From positions 10,037,501 through 10,101,500 of the forward strand of contig OX621242.1 of the NCBI GenBank assembly GCA_951640165.1: a stretch of DNA of 64,000 nt. Direction: 5' to 3'. The notes under the pieces are model-generated. The model searched no databases. It was not told the DNA's origin and saw only the letters and a list, made by a program, of their open reading frames with translations. Below are positions 21,426 through 32,530 of this stretch, piece by piece. Origin of the DNA: Pseudoips prasinana (Eukaryota > Arthropoda > Insecta > Lepidoptera > Nolidae). Positions within the stretch are counted from its first letter, which is position 1. Each line of letters begins with the position of its first letter. A program made the translations under genes and the position numbers.

Positions 21426-22647
21426 GAATAGAATAGAATAGAATAGAATAGAGTAGAGTAGAGTAGAGTAGAGTAGAGTAGAGTTGAGTAGAGTAGAGTA
21501 GAGTAGAGTAGAGTAGAGTAGAGTAGAGTAGAGTAGAGTAGAGTAGAGTAGAGTAGAGTAGAGTAGAGTAGAGTAGAGTAGAGTAGAGTAGAGTAGAGTA
21601 GAGTAGAGTAGAGTAGAGTAGAGTAGAGTAGAGTAGAGTAGAGTAGAGTAGAGTAGAGTAGAGTAGAGTAGAGTAGAGTAGAGTAGAGTAGAGTAGAGTA
21701 GAGTAGAGTAGAGTAGAGTAGAGTAGAGTAGAGTAGAGTAGAGTAGAGTAGAGTAGAGTAGAGTAGAGTTGAGTAGAGTAGAGTAGAGTAGAGTAGAGTA
21801 GAGTAGAGTAGAGTAGAGTAGAGTAGAGTAGAGTAGAGTAGAGTAGAGTAGAGTAGAGTAGAGTAGAGTAGAGTAGAGTAGAGTAGAGTAGAGTAGAGTA
21901 GAGTAGAGTAGAGTAGAGTAGAGTAGAGTAGAGTAGAGTAGAGTAGAGTAGAGTAGAGTAGAGTAGAGTAGAGTAGAGTAGAGTAGAGTAGAGTAGAGTA
22001 GAGTAGAGTAGAGTAGAGTAGAGTAGAGTAGAGTAGAGTAGAGTAGAGTAGAGTAGAGTAGAGTAGAGTAGAGTAGAGTAGAGTAGAGTAGAGTAGAGTA
22101 GAGTAGAGTAGAGTAGAGTAGAGTAGAGTAGAGTAGAGTAGAGTAGAGTAGAGTAGAGTAGAGTAGAGTAGAGTAGAGTAGAGTAGAGTAGAGTAGAGTA
22201 GAGTAGAGTAGAGTAGAGTAGAGTAGAGTAGAGTAGAGTAGAGTAGAGTAGAGTAGAGTAGAGTAGAGTAGAGTAGAGTAGAGTAGAGTAGAGTAGAGTA
22301 GAGTAGAGTAGAGTAGAGTAGAGTAGAGTAGAGTAGAGTAGAGTAGAGTAGAGTAGAGTAGAGTAGAGTAGAGTAGAGTAGAGTGGAGTGAGTAGAGTGG
22401 AGTGAGTGGAGTGGAGTGGAGTGGAGTGGAGTGGAGTGGAGTGGAGTGGAGTGGAGTGGAGTGGAGTGGAGTGGAGTGGAGTGGAGTGGAGTGGAGTGGA
22501 GTGGAGTGGAGTGGAGTGGAGCGGAGCGGAGCGGAATGGAATGGAATGGAATGGAATGGAATGGAACGGAACGGAACGGAACGGAACGGGACGGGACGGA
22601 ACGGAACGGAACGGGACGGGACGGGACGGGACGAGACGGGACGGGAC
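21426..22647. repeat. 1.2-kb pentanucleotide array with graded variants
   Basis: Five GAATA units, then 186 GAGTA units (21451-22380) broken only by GAGTT at 21481 and 21766, then GAGTG, three GAGCG-like, GGAAT, GGAAC and finally GGGAC units up to 22647. The 426-codon open frame read on the minus strand (LLYST repeats) is a by-product of a 5-bp unit read as 15 bp, not a gene. The right end joins a LINE 3' end whose tail is TTCTA-rich, the probable source of the array. Confidence 0.97.
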
Positions 22648-22960
22648 TAGAATAGAACTTTATTAGCAAAATATGGATAACAGTACACCGGCTCAACTTA
22701 TTTACTAAAGTTCTTAATAGCTAACAAGATATTAGTTACATTATTATTGGCCATATAAATTTGTCAATAATGTGCTGAGAGAAGTACATATACAATACAA
22801 ATCTGTTGTACATTTATAATCTCCAAATTGACGGTATACAAAAATAAAGCACATTACCAATTAGCTATAATTATATTATTATAAACTCCAATTGACGGAA
22901 TACACAATGAAGTACATTACCTCCCGTGCTAGTCAACAAGACTGTGTTACGGCAAGGTAA
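22648..22960 (-). mobile_element. Putative LINE 3' end that seeded the array
   Basis: On the minus strand it reads ...TTTTGCTAATAAAGTTCTATTCTAG and then the array. A polyadenylation-type AATAAA (22659-22664 reversed) followed by TTCTA repeats is the layout of non-LTR ends that finish in short repeats. Left edge of the array and this segment are contiguous; the upstream limit is a guess. Confidence 0.45.
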
Positions 22961-23806
22961 GGTTCTCGCTTGAGATATCAATCTTAAGGTGGTGAATATA
23001 AGACGCATATTAATTTGATAGGCCTTTTTAGTTGTGCATAAAAAATACTGATAAGGAATTACAAGTTTTAAGTAAACAACTAGTATAAGTAAAAAAGTCC
23101 GAGAATTCTTACAATTAACATTTCATTCTATTATTAGTAACTTAATATACTTAGAATAAGATATGTTTTGTTTTTTTAGGGTATATAATATTAGGTATGT
23201 GATATGAAAAGTATACCGCATTATATATATAATAATAATAAGTATATATGTATAGTATTATATAATAATAATTATTATACAAACTTATATTATATATAGT
23301 ACATATTTATACATAATATAAATTAATATTAAAGATAAATATAATAACATTATATTAATTGTATATTTGTATAAACTTTTCGGTCCGATCATAATCTAAA
23401 TCTTTAAGAAACTCTTCAAGCGCCCTCTTGCATACAAATCTCATAATTTGCTTTCTAGGTTTAACTTTGCTGATACGATTACATAGAAAGGGCGCTAAGA
23501 AGTACGAGAAACATTGTGCAAAAGTAGTCTTACATGCTGGGACATCGTATACTTCATGCGCACTTCTAGCTGAATTTGATGAATTAATGTTTTGTCTAAC
23601 CAGCCTGTGAAGAAATTTCGAGCAGTAATTGAGTTTGCTGTCCGAAAATCGTTTTTACACCCCGCCGGTTTGAACACGACATGGCTGAATGGCTGAGGTA
23701 CTCACTCCTATTCCGCTAAGGTTCAGCATTAGATCTCCAGTGTCAGTAATGGTTATTGGTACCATTTGTGACATTTCGAGATTGCTGATGTAAAGGTCTG
23801 AAAATT
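22961..23806. other. AT-rich low-complexity stretch; no gene recognised
   Basis: 23165-23360 is almost pure A/T with TATA and AAT runs. The remaining part holds overlapping short frames on both strands (23428-23677), none of which I recognise. Confidence 0.5.
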
Positions 23807-24079
23807 CTATTCTATTCTGTCGCGGGGGCCCTGTAAGTGCGCCACATGTGAACTCACACGCAGTACTTGTCGCCTGGCCTCAAAGTTTGTGTAAGCGTTT
23901 TCCGTCATATTAGTGTTGCAGCCATAATAATTATCGACCTGAATAAAGGTTCCGTTTGCAAACACTAGTTGTCTTTCTAATCCCCCGACCCACCGCTCGC
24001 GACTAAGCAAGTGAAAGTAAATTTCTATTTTAAACTCATTCTTAATTTGAATATAAAAATAATGAATCATATCTTTCAC
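23807..24079 (-). other. Unrecognised 90-codon open frame
   Basis: Includes SRERWVGGLERQLVFANGTF and IQVDNYYGCN. On the minus strand the SRERW part is preceded by a possible splice acceptor (CACTTGCTTAG), and TTTATTCAG followed by GTCGAT could be a donor, which would leave a small exon of about 60 bp. I recognise no domain. It may equally be chance. Confidence 0.2.
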
Positions 24080-24648
24080 GACGTAGCTTGAAGCTAATAA
24101 AAAAAACTTTTATTGATTGTATAGTCCTCGGTAAATTACTTTCCAGAACATTTTTTCGTTATAATTATTAATTAAGATAGTAACAAAAGGATATCATTAT
24201 TCAAAATAACATGCATTACTTTTCAATATTATAATTTTGTGAGACATTTTTTTACTAACAACGACTTAATTACTCGTAGAATAAATACTGTGTTTAATTA
24301 TTACGCTAAATAATTAAAAAAAATTGGGGTATGTATACTGTGAATTTATTTCAGTGCCTGCGGAAAATTTAAATAATTTATTTTAATTTAACTGCCAAAA
24401 CGATACAATTTATACTAAATTTAAGTATGTGCTTTAAAATCTCCCTCGTATCCAAGTAATTAGTCTAATCTTACATGTAACGTAACAAAAGTTTAATTCC
24501 CTTAATGATCTCTCCTAAACAGTTTTAAGGTCTTAAAGGCGCTTTGTGGCTAATTAATTATTTATTTGAGGTGAATTATTTCAGCTGTAAGACTATCTTG
24601 CTAGTTACATGTTTGATTAGGAAGGAATTTGTTGTTCGTGTAATTAAT
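24080..24648. other. No recognisable feature
   Basis: Very AT-rich; nothing recognised. Confidence 0.5.
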
Positions 24649-24717
24649 AGTTAAATAACTTACAGAATTCATTCTAGATTATTTCTGAGAGTGAATTCTG
24701 TAAGTTTTTTTTTAACT
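24649..24717. repeat. Imperfect inverted repeat
   Basis: ACTTACAGAATTCATTCT (24658-24675) pairs with AGAGTGAATTCTGTAAGT with one mismatch, and the outer AGTTAAA/TTTAACT also pair after a bulge of T residues. The loop is 12 bp. Confidence 0.7.
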
Positions 24718-25055
24718 ATGCAACAACAATAATTCTGTAAGTCAAGTGCGCCACACGTGCAGTCAAGTTCATTATAATATACTAAAATTGCATTATAATG
24801 TTAATGTTTTGGCCACAATGGCTAACGGGAAGGTAGGAAGGGTGAGTAAGCCAAGTTCCAAGCGCCACATGTTGTGGTACCCGCTTCTTATCAGGACCCA
24901 CCTGATGAGAAGATGCTACCGTAGCCTATGACGCTTATATATTTATTTTGTGTGGAGACTAAACATGATCACTTAAATTTTATAGTCAGGTGTAGTTGTA
25001 ATTTATAAATTAATTTGCAGCTAAGTAAGCTTTGATCATTAAAATGTTTTAAATC
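24718..25055. other. No recognisable feature
   Basis: Short chance frames only. Confidence 0.5.
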
Positions 25056-25240
25056 TAGAATACACAAAACAGGTGCCCGCGGTTTTACCCGCATTAAACT
25101 TTATAAGTTTTAGTCTATATGTTAATCCAGGGTGTCAGCTAACTCCATACCAAATTTTATCAAAATCGCTCCTGCCATTTACACGTAAAGAAGTAAGAAA
25201 CATACACACTCACAAACTTTCGGCTTTATAATATTAGTAG
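25056..25240 (-). mobile_element. Lep1-like short Helitron derivative
   Basis: Reversed copy: GTGCCCGCGGTTTTACCCGC at the 3' side, TAACTCCATACCAAATTTTA inside, and TTATAATATTAGTAGGATG at the 5' side. The CTAG end is lost. Confidence 0.7.
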
Positions 25241-25257
25241 GATGTCTCGATTTTAAT

Positions 25258-25540
25258 TGACGGGCCTGTTGGTTCGTAAATGCTTGATTTCCACGCCGCA
25301 GGTCGTGAGATCGATTCCCAGCCAGGACATTGTTTGCATGAATATGGCTGTTTCTCCTGAGTCTGGTTGTAATTGCTGACTGCACGTGTCGCGGGTTCGA
25401 GTCCCGTGCCGGGCAACTATTTGTATGACCCATAAATAGTTGTTCTGAGTCTGGATGTAATTTGAGTCCGTCTATTTTATGTTAGTAAAGTACCACGCGA
25501 CACAGGGAATATATTTCCTACTGCGGGCGTTGTCCTTTTC
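25258..25540 (+). repeat. Chimeric SINE: S1 head joined to S3 body
   Basis: First an S1 head (GGGCCTGTTGGTTCGTAAAT, box B-like GAGATCGATTCCCAG, TGGCTGTTTCTCCTGAGTC), then at about 25380 a second box B (GCGGGTTCGAGTCCCGTGCC) and the S3 body (AACTATTTGTATGACCC, GTTCTGAGTCTGGATGTAAT, AAGTACCACGCGACACAGGG). Either an S3 inserted into an S1 copy or a template switch at the shared CTGAGTCTGG block. Confidence 0.7.
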
Positions 25541-25925
25541 AAAAAAAACAAGGCAAATGTGAAATCACAAACACGACCATACCAAGGAATGAACGAATGG
25601 TAAAAGAGTGGTAGATTAAAGATTTATGAAACGCGAAACACATTTTATACCAGGCACATGTAACTGCCTTATTTGAAATAATCAATACGGAACAAATTGA
25701 AGGTAAAACGTAACATATTCATCGGAAAAGGTTCACTCGTTGATTTACAACAAGATGTGCATGTAAATAATAGCCAATTGGCCCTTACCAATCCCAAAGG
25801 AAGCCCGAAGAAAAATTGCTGATCTGAAGATACAAAGAAACGATTTGATTTGAATACAAAATAATATTAACAATCTGATTGCATCTGTGATGCAGTGCAC
25901 AAGGTAGTCTTGCTGCATCCTCGGC
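25541..25925. other. No recognisable feature
   Basis: No motif or coding frame recognised. Confidence 0.5.
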
Positions 25926-26075
25926 ACCGTTGTCTCTGGTTCAAGCGCCGCAGAGAATTACTATTTGTATGACCGATAAATGATTATTCTGAGTCTTGGG
26001 TGTGTTTTGTGACCGTTAATTGAATGTTTGTAAAGACACGATTTACCGATTAATTTCCATAGTGTGGAATTTGAT
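25926..26075 (+). repeat. SINE family S3
   Basis: CTGGTTCAAGCGCCGCAG, ACTATTTGTATGACCGATAA, GAGTCTTGGGTGTG and TTAATTTCCATAGTGTGG follow the S3 order. Confidence 0.65.
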
Positions 26076-26089
26076 TTTTATATAATAAT

Positions 26090-26325
26090 AATAATATCTG
26101 GGGGCAATGTCACACAGATCATCCTAGCCCCAAACTAAGCAAAGCTTGTACTATGGGTACCAAGCGACCATATATATACATACTTATATAGATAGAAAAC
26201 ATCCATGACTCAGAAACAAATATTCGTGTTCATCACACAAATATTTACACTTACCGGGATTCGAACCCAGGACCACCAGCTTTGTAGGCAGGAGCACTAC
26301 CAACTAAGCTTTGGTGACGATATGG
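26090..26325 (-). repeat. tRNA-derived SINE, S1-related
   Basis: Minus strand head TTGGTAGTGCTCCTGCC, box B CCTGGGTTCGAATCCCGG (26249-26266 region), then a body like S1 (GTACAAGCTTTGCTTAGTTT) and an ATT-rich tail. The head differs from that of other S1 copies, another case of head exchange. Confidence 0.75.
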
Positions 26326-26560
26326 TAACGATAGATGATTTTTATATACTTATACATAAATGACGAATTTATAAATACATATCGACTTACAAGCTGGATG
26401 GGGCTTGTGTTCACATATAATTTTGAAGTTGGTACCCACAAGTATAAGTAATGCACGTCATTATTGGCACGAACTTCAACTGTCATAATTTAGTTTACAG
26501 ACAAAATTATTTTACACTTTTAAGTTGGTTATGAAATAGGTGTATTATTTTTATGAACAA

Positions 26561-26754
26561 CTAGCTGTGCCCCGCGGTTTTAACGGCGTAAAACTTTATA
26601 AATTATAAGCCTATGTGTTAATCCAGGGTGTCCGCTAACTCCATACCAAATTTTATTACAATCGCTCCAGCCGTTTAGACGTGAAGAAGTAACAAACATA
26701 CATACTCACACACTCACACAGTCACAAACTTTCGCCTTTATAATATTAGTAGGA
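26561..26754 (-). mobile_element. Lep1-like short Helitron derivative, complete ends
   Basis: Reversed: 3' end GGCACAGCTAG followed by T, 5' end TCCTACTAATATTATAA. Both match the Lep1 ends, and the CTAG end next to T fits Helitron insertion between A and T. Length 194 bp. Confidence 0.75.
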
Positions 26755-27048
26755 TAACAAATTCATAAAAAGATCTCATAAATAGTATATAATATAATAT
26801 ATATATTTAATGACATCGATCCACAATGTTTGGTGGTTTACATACTATTTATATATTAGATTATATGCTTACAAAGGGTCTGAAACTAGTACGAAAATAC
26901 TGATGGTTCCACGCCGAGAGGGGAAAGTGTCAGGGTTACACATTGTACGTACATTGTTTGGAGAGCACTCTGTACACGTCATCAGTACCTCCATCCTCAG
27001 TTGCTCACCTTTTTTATGCAAAGTGTGTGTTTTATGGACGTGCGAGAC

Positions 27049-27086
27049 GCGTTGGCGCTGAAGATGAAAATCTTCAGGGCCAACGC
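27049..27086. repeat. Strong hairpin beside the tandem array
   Basis: GCGTTGGCGCTGAAGAT and ATCTTCAGGGCCAACGC pair with one mismatch in 17 bp around a GAAA loop. It lies 12 bp before the 27.1-kb tandem array and at the end of an 83-codon open frame of unknown meaning. Confidence 0.8.
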
Positions 27087-27097
27087 AACCCGCATGA

Positions 27098-27780
27098 CCT
27101 GAAATATTGAAACGGTTGATCAAAGTTAATAAACAATTTAAAACGTGAGTTACCCGTTACTGATTTCACTACCTACCTCCCTGATTACTACGACCCGAAG
27201 AGATTGAAATGGTTGACCAAAGTTAATAGACAATTTAATACGTGAGTTACCCGTTACAGTTTTCACTACCTACCTACTTACTACGACCTGAAGAGATTGA
27301 AATGGTTGACTAAAGTTAACAAAGTCTTGAATACGTGAGTTACCCGTTACTGTTTTCACTACGTACCGAATTACTACGACCTGAAGAGATTGAAACGGTT
27401 GACCAAAGTTAATAGACAATTTAATATGTGAACTGCTAGGTCGTGAAAACTGTAACTACCTGTTACAGTTATCACACCCTACCTTCTTACTAAGACCTGA
27501 AGAGATTTAAACAGTTGACCAAAGTTAACAGACAATTTAATACGTGAGTTACCAGTTACAATTTTCACAACCTACCTACTTACTAAGACCTGAAAAGATC
27601 TACCTACTTACTAAGATTGAAACGGTTGACCAAAGTTAACAAACAATTGAATACGTAAGTAACTCGTTACAGATTTCACTAAATACCTACTTACTACCAG
27701 AAAAGATTAAAACGGTTGACCAAAGTTAACAAATAATTTAATACGTGAGTTACCCGTTACAGTTTTCACTATTTTAGCTC
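27098..27780. repeat. Minisatellite of seven units, about 90-115 bp each
   Basis: The core GGTTGACCAAAGTTAA recurs near 27116, 27210, 27306, 27397, 27512, 27625 and 27715, followed each time by an ACAATTTAATACGTGAGT-like block, GTTACAG/TTTTCACTACCTACC and ACGACCTGAAGAGATTGAAA. Units vary by small indels. No protein is encoded. Confidence 0.9.
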
Positions 27781-29105
27781 TTCACGTCAGTTTCAGTTAA
27801 AGTTTAGTTTAAGTTTATCTTATTACACTGATAGTATGATAATTTTACTATGCTACTGCATAAAATATGCACCTGATTGTATGTCAAACCATGTGTATAG
27901 TAATTACCCTGTTCAGTCCCGGACCCACAAGAATTGAACTTAAACGTATGTAATCACTGAGATGAGAACAAACAAACTCGCAAACTGTCATGCGGGTATG
28001 TACCTAAGTATTTCATTAATTACTATTGTACGTACCAGTTGCTTTTGTTCTTTAAATACAAAGGGGTAGAGTAAAACTTAGCATTAAACGTAACAAGAGA
28101 TTAAAGTGACCGCTGTGAACTGTACTTTAGTTACAAAGCTTTGAATTAAGTAAATTAAATGGCGTGTTTGAGCGGATGGGGGAAATGACATACTGTTTTT
28201 CAATACTAGACACCTTCTCAAATTTAAGGTAGAATTCTGAATTTGTTTTTTAAATGCTTTTCCGCTGTGAGTTTTTTTAAACTTAACAATATAATAAGCG
28301 CATATTGTCACACTGCGAGGTAAAGACCTGCCTCTAGTTTTCCACTCTTTCGTTTAGTATTCCTTTGATATAATGATGATGATGATAGGCAGTATTTTCC
28401 ACATTCGATTATTAGGTAGATATGACCAGTCAAGTCCAATTTTAGTTCTGTGAATAGCGTTATAAAATACATCAGCGACATTCTAAACTTAAAGTTGAGT
28501 ACAAAAAAAAGTAAATTCGCCATCTTCTATCAGGGCAGATGCTTTATCAAAAGCACAACATAAAAAGTATAAATTTCATCACCCAGTGTGAAAAAATAGT
28601 GCACAATGCTTCGCAATTTTCGCATTCGAACTATCGATGTTTTTAATGATTACCATCAAATTAGGTTCCTAAAGAAATTTAGCAAGCATTTTCCGGTAAA
28701 CTGTGAAACTAAGTAACAGTTAGGTTCAAACGGAAGAAGATATGCCGAATGAAAATTTATGCTCCAGGCGGAATGCATCTCGAATGTTGCAATGTCCTAA
28801 TTACCCAAGTTCCCCAAGGAACTTCATTCTCATGAGTTCACTTCTAAGAATAATAAATTCCAAGTTTAAATACTTACTTTGGAAAAAGCTTTTATAGGTG
28901 TGCCAAGTTTCGAATCCATAGTGTAGATAACAGTTGGAGATTTCTCTCCAACGCGGAAAATGCTCAAGGCTAAGATAAAATGAAGATTTATTGTATGTGC
29001 TAGTTATTAAGTCCAAAAAGTATTTATAAAATTATATAAATCGATTCTATACAATATCCAATCAAAGCATTGTCGATGTACAGTCTGAAGTGAAATTGTT
29101 AGTTT
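27781..29105. other. No recognisable feature
   Basis: 1.3 kb without a recognised gene or repeat except a short ATGATG run near 28375. Confidence 0.45.
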
Positions 29106-29109
29106 TGAA

Positions 29110-29290
29110 TCAACGTGTAGCGAAGCGATTTTTTGTACGATCATCGCACAGGACAACTCTTTATGTAGCTCATAAATTATTGTTCTGAGTCAGGGTTGTG
29201 CTTTATTTTCTTATGTTAAGTCTTCTGTGATACAGAGATTAATTTCTCTAGCGTGGGCGTTTCTTTTATGAAAGGAGAAAAAAAAGAAGG
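29110..29290 (+). repeat. SINE family S3, diverged
   Basis: CATCGCACAGGACAACTC, ATTGTTCTGAGTCAGGG, GTTAAGTCTTCTGTGATAC, TAATTTCTCTAGCGTGGGCG, and an A-rich tail. Confidence 0.6.
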
Positions 29291-29570
29291 CACGATATGT
29301 ACGGTGAAGTTTATTATTTTAGAAGTAAAATTGCATTATTTATATTATTATTTTTTATTTTAAAAAGTGGTCGTATTGTAGTGATTATAATTAAAAGTAC
29401 TACTACTTCAAATAGAATCCTACAACTAAAATAGCGTAATAACAAGATTTTATGTTCTAGTTATGTGTCTGTGACGTGTAGTGTCTGTGTATCTGTGAAA
29501 ATTTTAATAATATTTCCGATAGAATAACAGTTGAGATGAACACTTCGACCATCGTCATATTTGAGATTCG

Positions 29571-29622
29571 AGAATTGCAAAGCTGAAGTGGCAGATCTTT
29601 GTGGGAGGCCTTGGTCCAGCTG
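29571..29622 (+). mobile_element. RTE-type LINE fragment, internally deleted
   Basis: RIAKLKW is joined directly to RSLWEALVQL, skipping the segment that separates them in the 29.7-kb copy. Points towards the oppositely oriented copy just beside it. Confidence 0.6.
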
Positions 29623-29644
29623 TCTCTACAATCTCACTCCCCAC

Positions 29645-29802
29645 AATCCTCAAGATCATCGGTCCATCTTGTAGGGGGCCTGCTCACGCAACGTCTTCCG
29701 GATCGTGGTAGCCATTCGGGGACTTTTCTGCCCCAACGGTGGTCAATTCTACGAGCTATGTGACCTACTCCCTACCACTTCAACTTTGCAATTCTGCCGG
29801 CT
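29645..29802 (-). pseudogene. RTE-type LINE C-terminal coding remnant
   Basis: Minus strand: AGRIAKLKW, stop, GVGHIARRIDHRWGRKVPEW, LPRSGRRCVSRPPTRWTDDL. This is the clearest view in the window of the RTE-type C-terminal region. One stop where Trp-x-rich sequence is expected. The last part (WRSLGEAFVQQWTS) is degenerate next to the opposing fragment. Confidence 0.75.
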
Positions 29803-29909
29803 ATGTCGGTTAGTTTAGGCTACATAACACAATTATTATGGACAGCATGAACTCTACTTTCGCTAGTCTGCTATTCTTTACAAAGCACTCAAGTTACAAG
29901 TGGTTTAAA

Positions 29910-30172
29910 TTATGATCCAATCATCATGTCAGCCAAAACAAGTCCATTGCTGGTCAAAGACCTCCCTAAAAGATTTCTACAATGGAGTTGTATCCATAAT
30001 TTGCAAGGAATGCCATAATTGCCATGCTTGGCAGACAGGTTGGCGATTGCAATATGATCGTCATGGTACACAGAGAGATGCTGCTGCCCGTTATCTGAGA
30101 GATGTTCCCTCGGATCGTCTTCTATTCCCCCACGGGGTAAACTGGGGTAGAAATACTCTGCCACACAGCATG
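29910..30172 (+). repeat. Interspersed repeat family B
   Basis: Begins with a reversed RTE tail (ATGTCAGCCAAAAC..GTCC, TGCTGGTCAAAGACCTCCC), then AATGGAGTTGTATCCATAAT, CATGCTTGGCAGACAGG, CACAGAGAGATGCTGCTGCC, GAGATGTTCCCTCGG and TTCTATTCCCCCACGGGG. The same order holds at 41.89 kb. The RTE piece at its front suggests that the family arose by joining an inverted RTE end to another sequence. Confidence 0.65.
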
Positions 30173-30704
30173 ATGTTCCAATACTAAAGAGAAAATATCT
30201 AAATTGGTTTCAACAAAGAAAGTGGTACATCACGAATACTAAATGGTGTAACTTGTTAAATCTATAGTTCGATTTGCTGAGTTCAGTTACAACACCAATT
30301 TCTGTTGTCATTCGCTATGCAAGACGATATGCCTCCCAATATACCGATATAGTGATCAATTGAAGTGGCATAAAGGGGGTAACCTAAATCTTGAATAATT
30401 GTTTTGCGTCACAGACTCGGAAATGTGGAGGTATTGATTGTTGTTGGCAAACATTTTAAACTTGGAAGATTATAATCGGGATAAAGATACTGATTTAGAT
30501 CTGTGGTAGCGAAGGAGTTGTAATCCAATGCCATCTCTAAATACAAGACAATGTGTATATATATGTCCTACAATCACCAAGGCATGCACAAGCTTTACTT
30601 GTACTTACAAACCAGTCAACGTAATAGCCGCTTCCCGAATTCCGCGACAAAAAGTGAGCAGTAACGCCCTTTCCCTGCAGTTGTAGGACGCGTTCGATAT
30701 GAAA
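30173..30704. other. No recognisable feature
   Basis: No motif or coding frame recognised. Confidence 0.5.
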
Positions 30705-30845
30705 CTCTCTTCTTTATCTTTATCGAATGGGCATTGGCTACCCTAGTATCAGACTTGTTTAAGCTGCTCTCTGGGCCTCTCGAAACGATTTCTACGCTCC
30801 ACACGGGATGAGATGGGGTGATGAGATTCTTCGTTGTCATCACAC
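30705..30845. repeat. Chimeric repeat: SINE body joined to family B end
   Basis: Reversed 5S-SINE body (ATCGAATGGGCATTGGCTAC, CAGACTTGTTTAAGCTGC) changes at about 30775 to the plus-strand end of family B (TTCTACGCTCCACACGGGAT, GAGATGGGGTGATGAG, TTCGTTGTCATCACAC). Confidence 0.6.
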
Positions 30846-31573
30846 AGATTGTTGTATACGGAGCTTAAATTGCCTAAAAAACGTGTAGCTCGTCAACATG
30901 CAAAACACACAAAATATATTAACTTCCCATTCAGGTATTAAATTATTTTTATATAGTTCCCCAAACAAAATACGGATAAGGAAGTCAGTTTCATGTAAAG
31001 ATAGCGCTCCTTAAGTTTGCTCCGCTATTTATGTTACATTCTGTATATATAACCTGGCCTTTCTCGAGAACATCTCCGATTTGGGCAGAGAATGTACTAA
31101 GAGGTCTTCCCTAAACCGGCGGGCATGTGCCAAGAATATAATGACCGTTATCTAACCACTAAATTCAGAAAACATCTAGGTTAAACTAACTACGAGTAGT
31201 ATTTTCTTGCTTGATCTTTGGCCACAGATGTTGCGTGTGATATTAGTAAAATATCCAATATAAAATTCTTTAGTATATGTATGTCACTTCTAGTTACTTT
31301 ACCATAACCAAAGCCACAAGATTGGCTGATTTAATATGCATCCAAGGTGTCCAAGAGATTCAACGTTTTAAATTGACTCGCAGCTTTGAATACCAAACAT
31401 AGTTTAATTACAACGTCCTTTACGCTAGAACTAAGAAATTAGTGACTTTTTAACCGTCTGGGTTTTTGTAAGAAAGTTCAGTAATTGAATAATTTTTGTG
31501 TGCTGGTGGGTAATTTCACATTTTGAATATAAATATAAATGGAGAGATCATTATAAACTAATCGTTGTCGCGT
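30846..31573. other. No recognisable feature
   Basis: No motif or coding frame recognised. Confidence 0.5.
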
Positions 31574-32224
31574 TTTAGGGTCCTGTACATCAAAAGGCAA
31601 ATTAGTTCATATTGTTCTGTCTGTCATGACCCTTTTGGACCCATAAGCGCGTGAAGGTATCAGGCTAAAATGAATTTTAATCGGTAAACTATAAATCTTT
31701 AAAACCAACGTAAAAAATAAAACTACAGAAGTGACAAATTGCTATAAGTGTGTGATTCATGTCAATGTTGGTTACAGAGATTTCTTTTTATCTATAAAAT
31801 AACAATTGAAATTATCCTATTTTTTACCTTTTTGCCATTTAATCGACGACATTAACTTTTGCCTAATGTCCCGCAACTTGCAATAATTGACTTTTTGCTT
31901 AATTTTCACTATATTATTATTATTATTAACTATAATTAAAATAAGATCTGGAAGGTCTGGAATACTATATTTGGTAAATGCCAATTGGGTATTTTATAGT
32001 TATAAATGTAATTGATCCCATCACACTTTTGATAACATTTTTTTTCGAATTGCATCTATTTTTAATTAAATAACATGGGAGTAAATAACAAAGGATAGCT
32101 ATGACAATGCATAACATCTACAGAATGACTATTAAATGTGCGACTGATGGACTGACAGACAAACAGCAATGGAGTCTTAGTGATAGGATCCCGTTTTACC
32201 TTTCGGTACGGAACTCTAAAAATG
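31574..32224. mobile_element. GGTTCCGTAC-ended inverted-repeat element
   Basis: Left end TTTTAGGGTCCTGTAC and right end, reversed, TTTTAGAGTTCCGTAC are terminal inverted repeats about 650 bp apart, with TCTGTCTGTCATGACC and its reversed counterpart (GACTGACAGACAAACAGC) set inside. Same end type as 51.24 kb and 6.3/6.66 kb. Interior not coding. Confidence 0.55.
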
Positions 32225-32439
32225 TGAAACGACACAGCGTTGTGTGCAATTTCCGCTACAGATGTAGGACAAACTCAACATTAAGATTCATTATTAATTG
32301 GCAACGCTATAAAAATGTTTTGTAATCAACTTCAGAAAAAGGAGGAGATGTCAATTCGACTATATTTTTTCAAAGACATCGCCCACTCTAGTGATATTAA
32401 CGGGGTTTGTCGCTGGATACTTCACAAACATATAATTGA

Positions 32440-32530
32440 TGGTCACTGAGATTCAAAACATTTAGTCACGCAAATAGTTATCCTGCGCGGGAATCGAACC
32501 TGGGCCACGAAGCGGCGCGGCGAGTGTTTA
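32440..32530 (-). repeat. tRNA-like SINE head, S3-like
   Basis: Reversed box B: GCGCGGGAATCGAACCTGGG, preceded by AAATAGTTATCC as in S3. Body not preserved beyond that. Confidence 0.5.

Noticed and set aside
21416..22696. 426-codon open frame of LLYST repeats and three shorter repeat-rich frames
   Set aside because: A pentamer array without stops in one register always gives a long open frame. No start context, no other sequence features of a gene.
27098..27780. CRISPR-like spacing of repeats
   Set aside because: The repeated part is most of each 90-115 bp unit, the parts between cores are also alike, and the sequence is from an animal genome.
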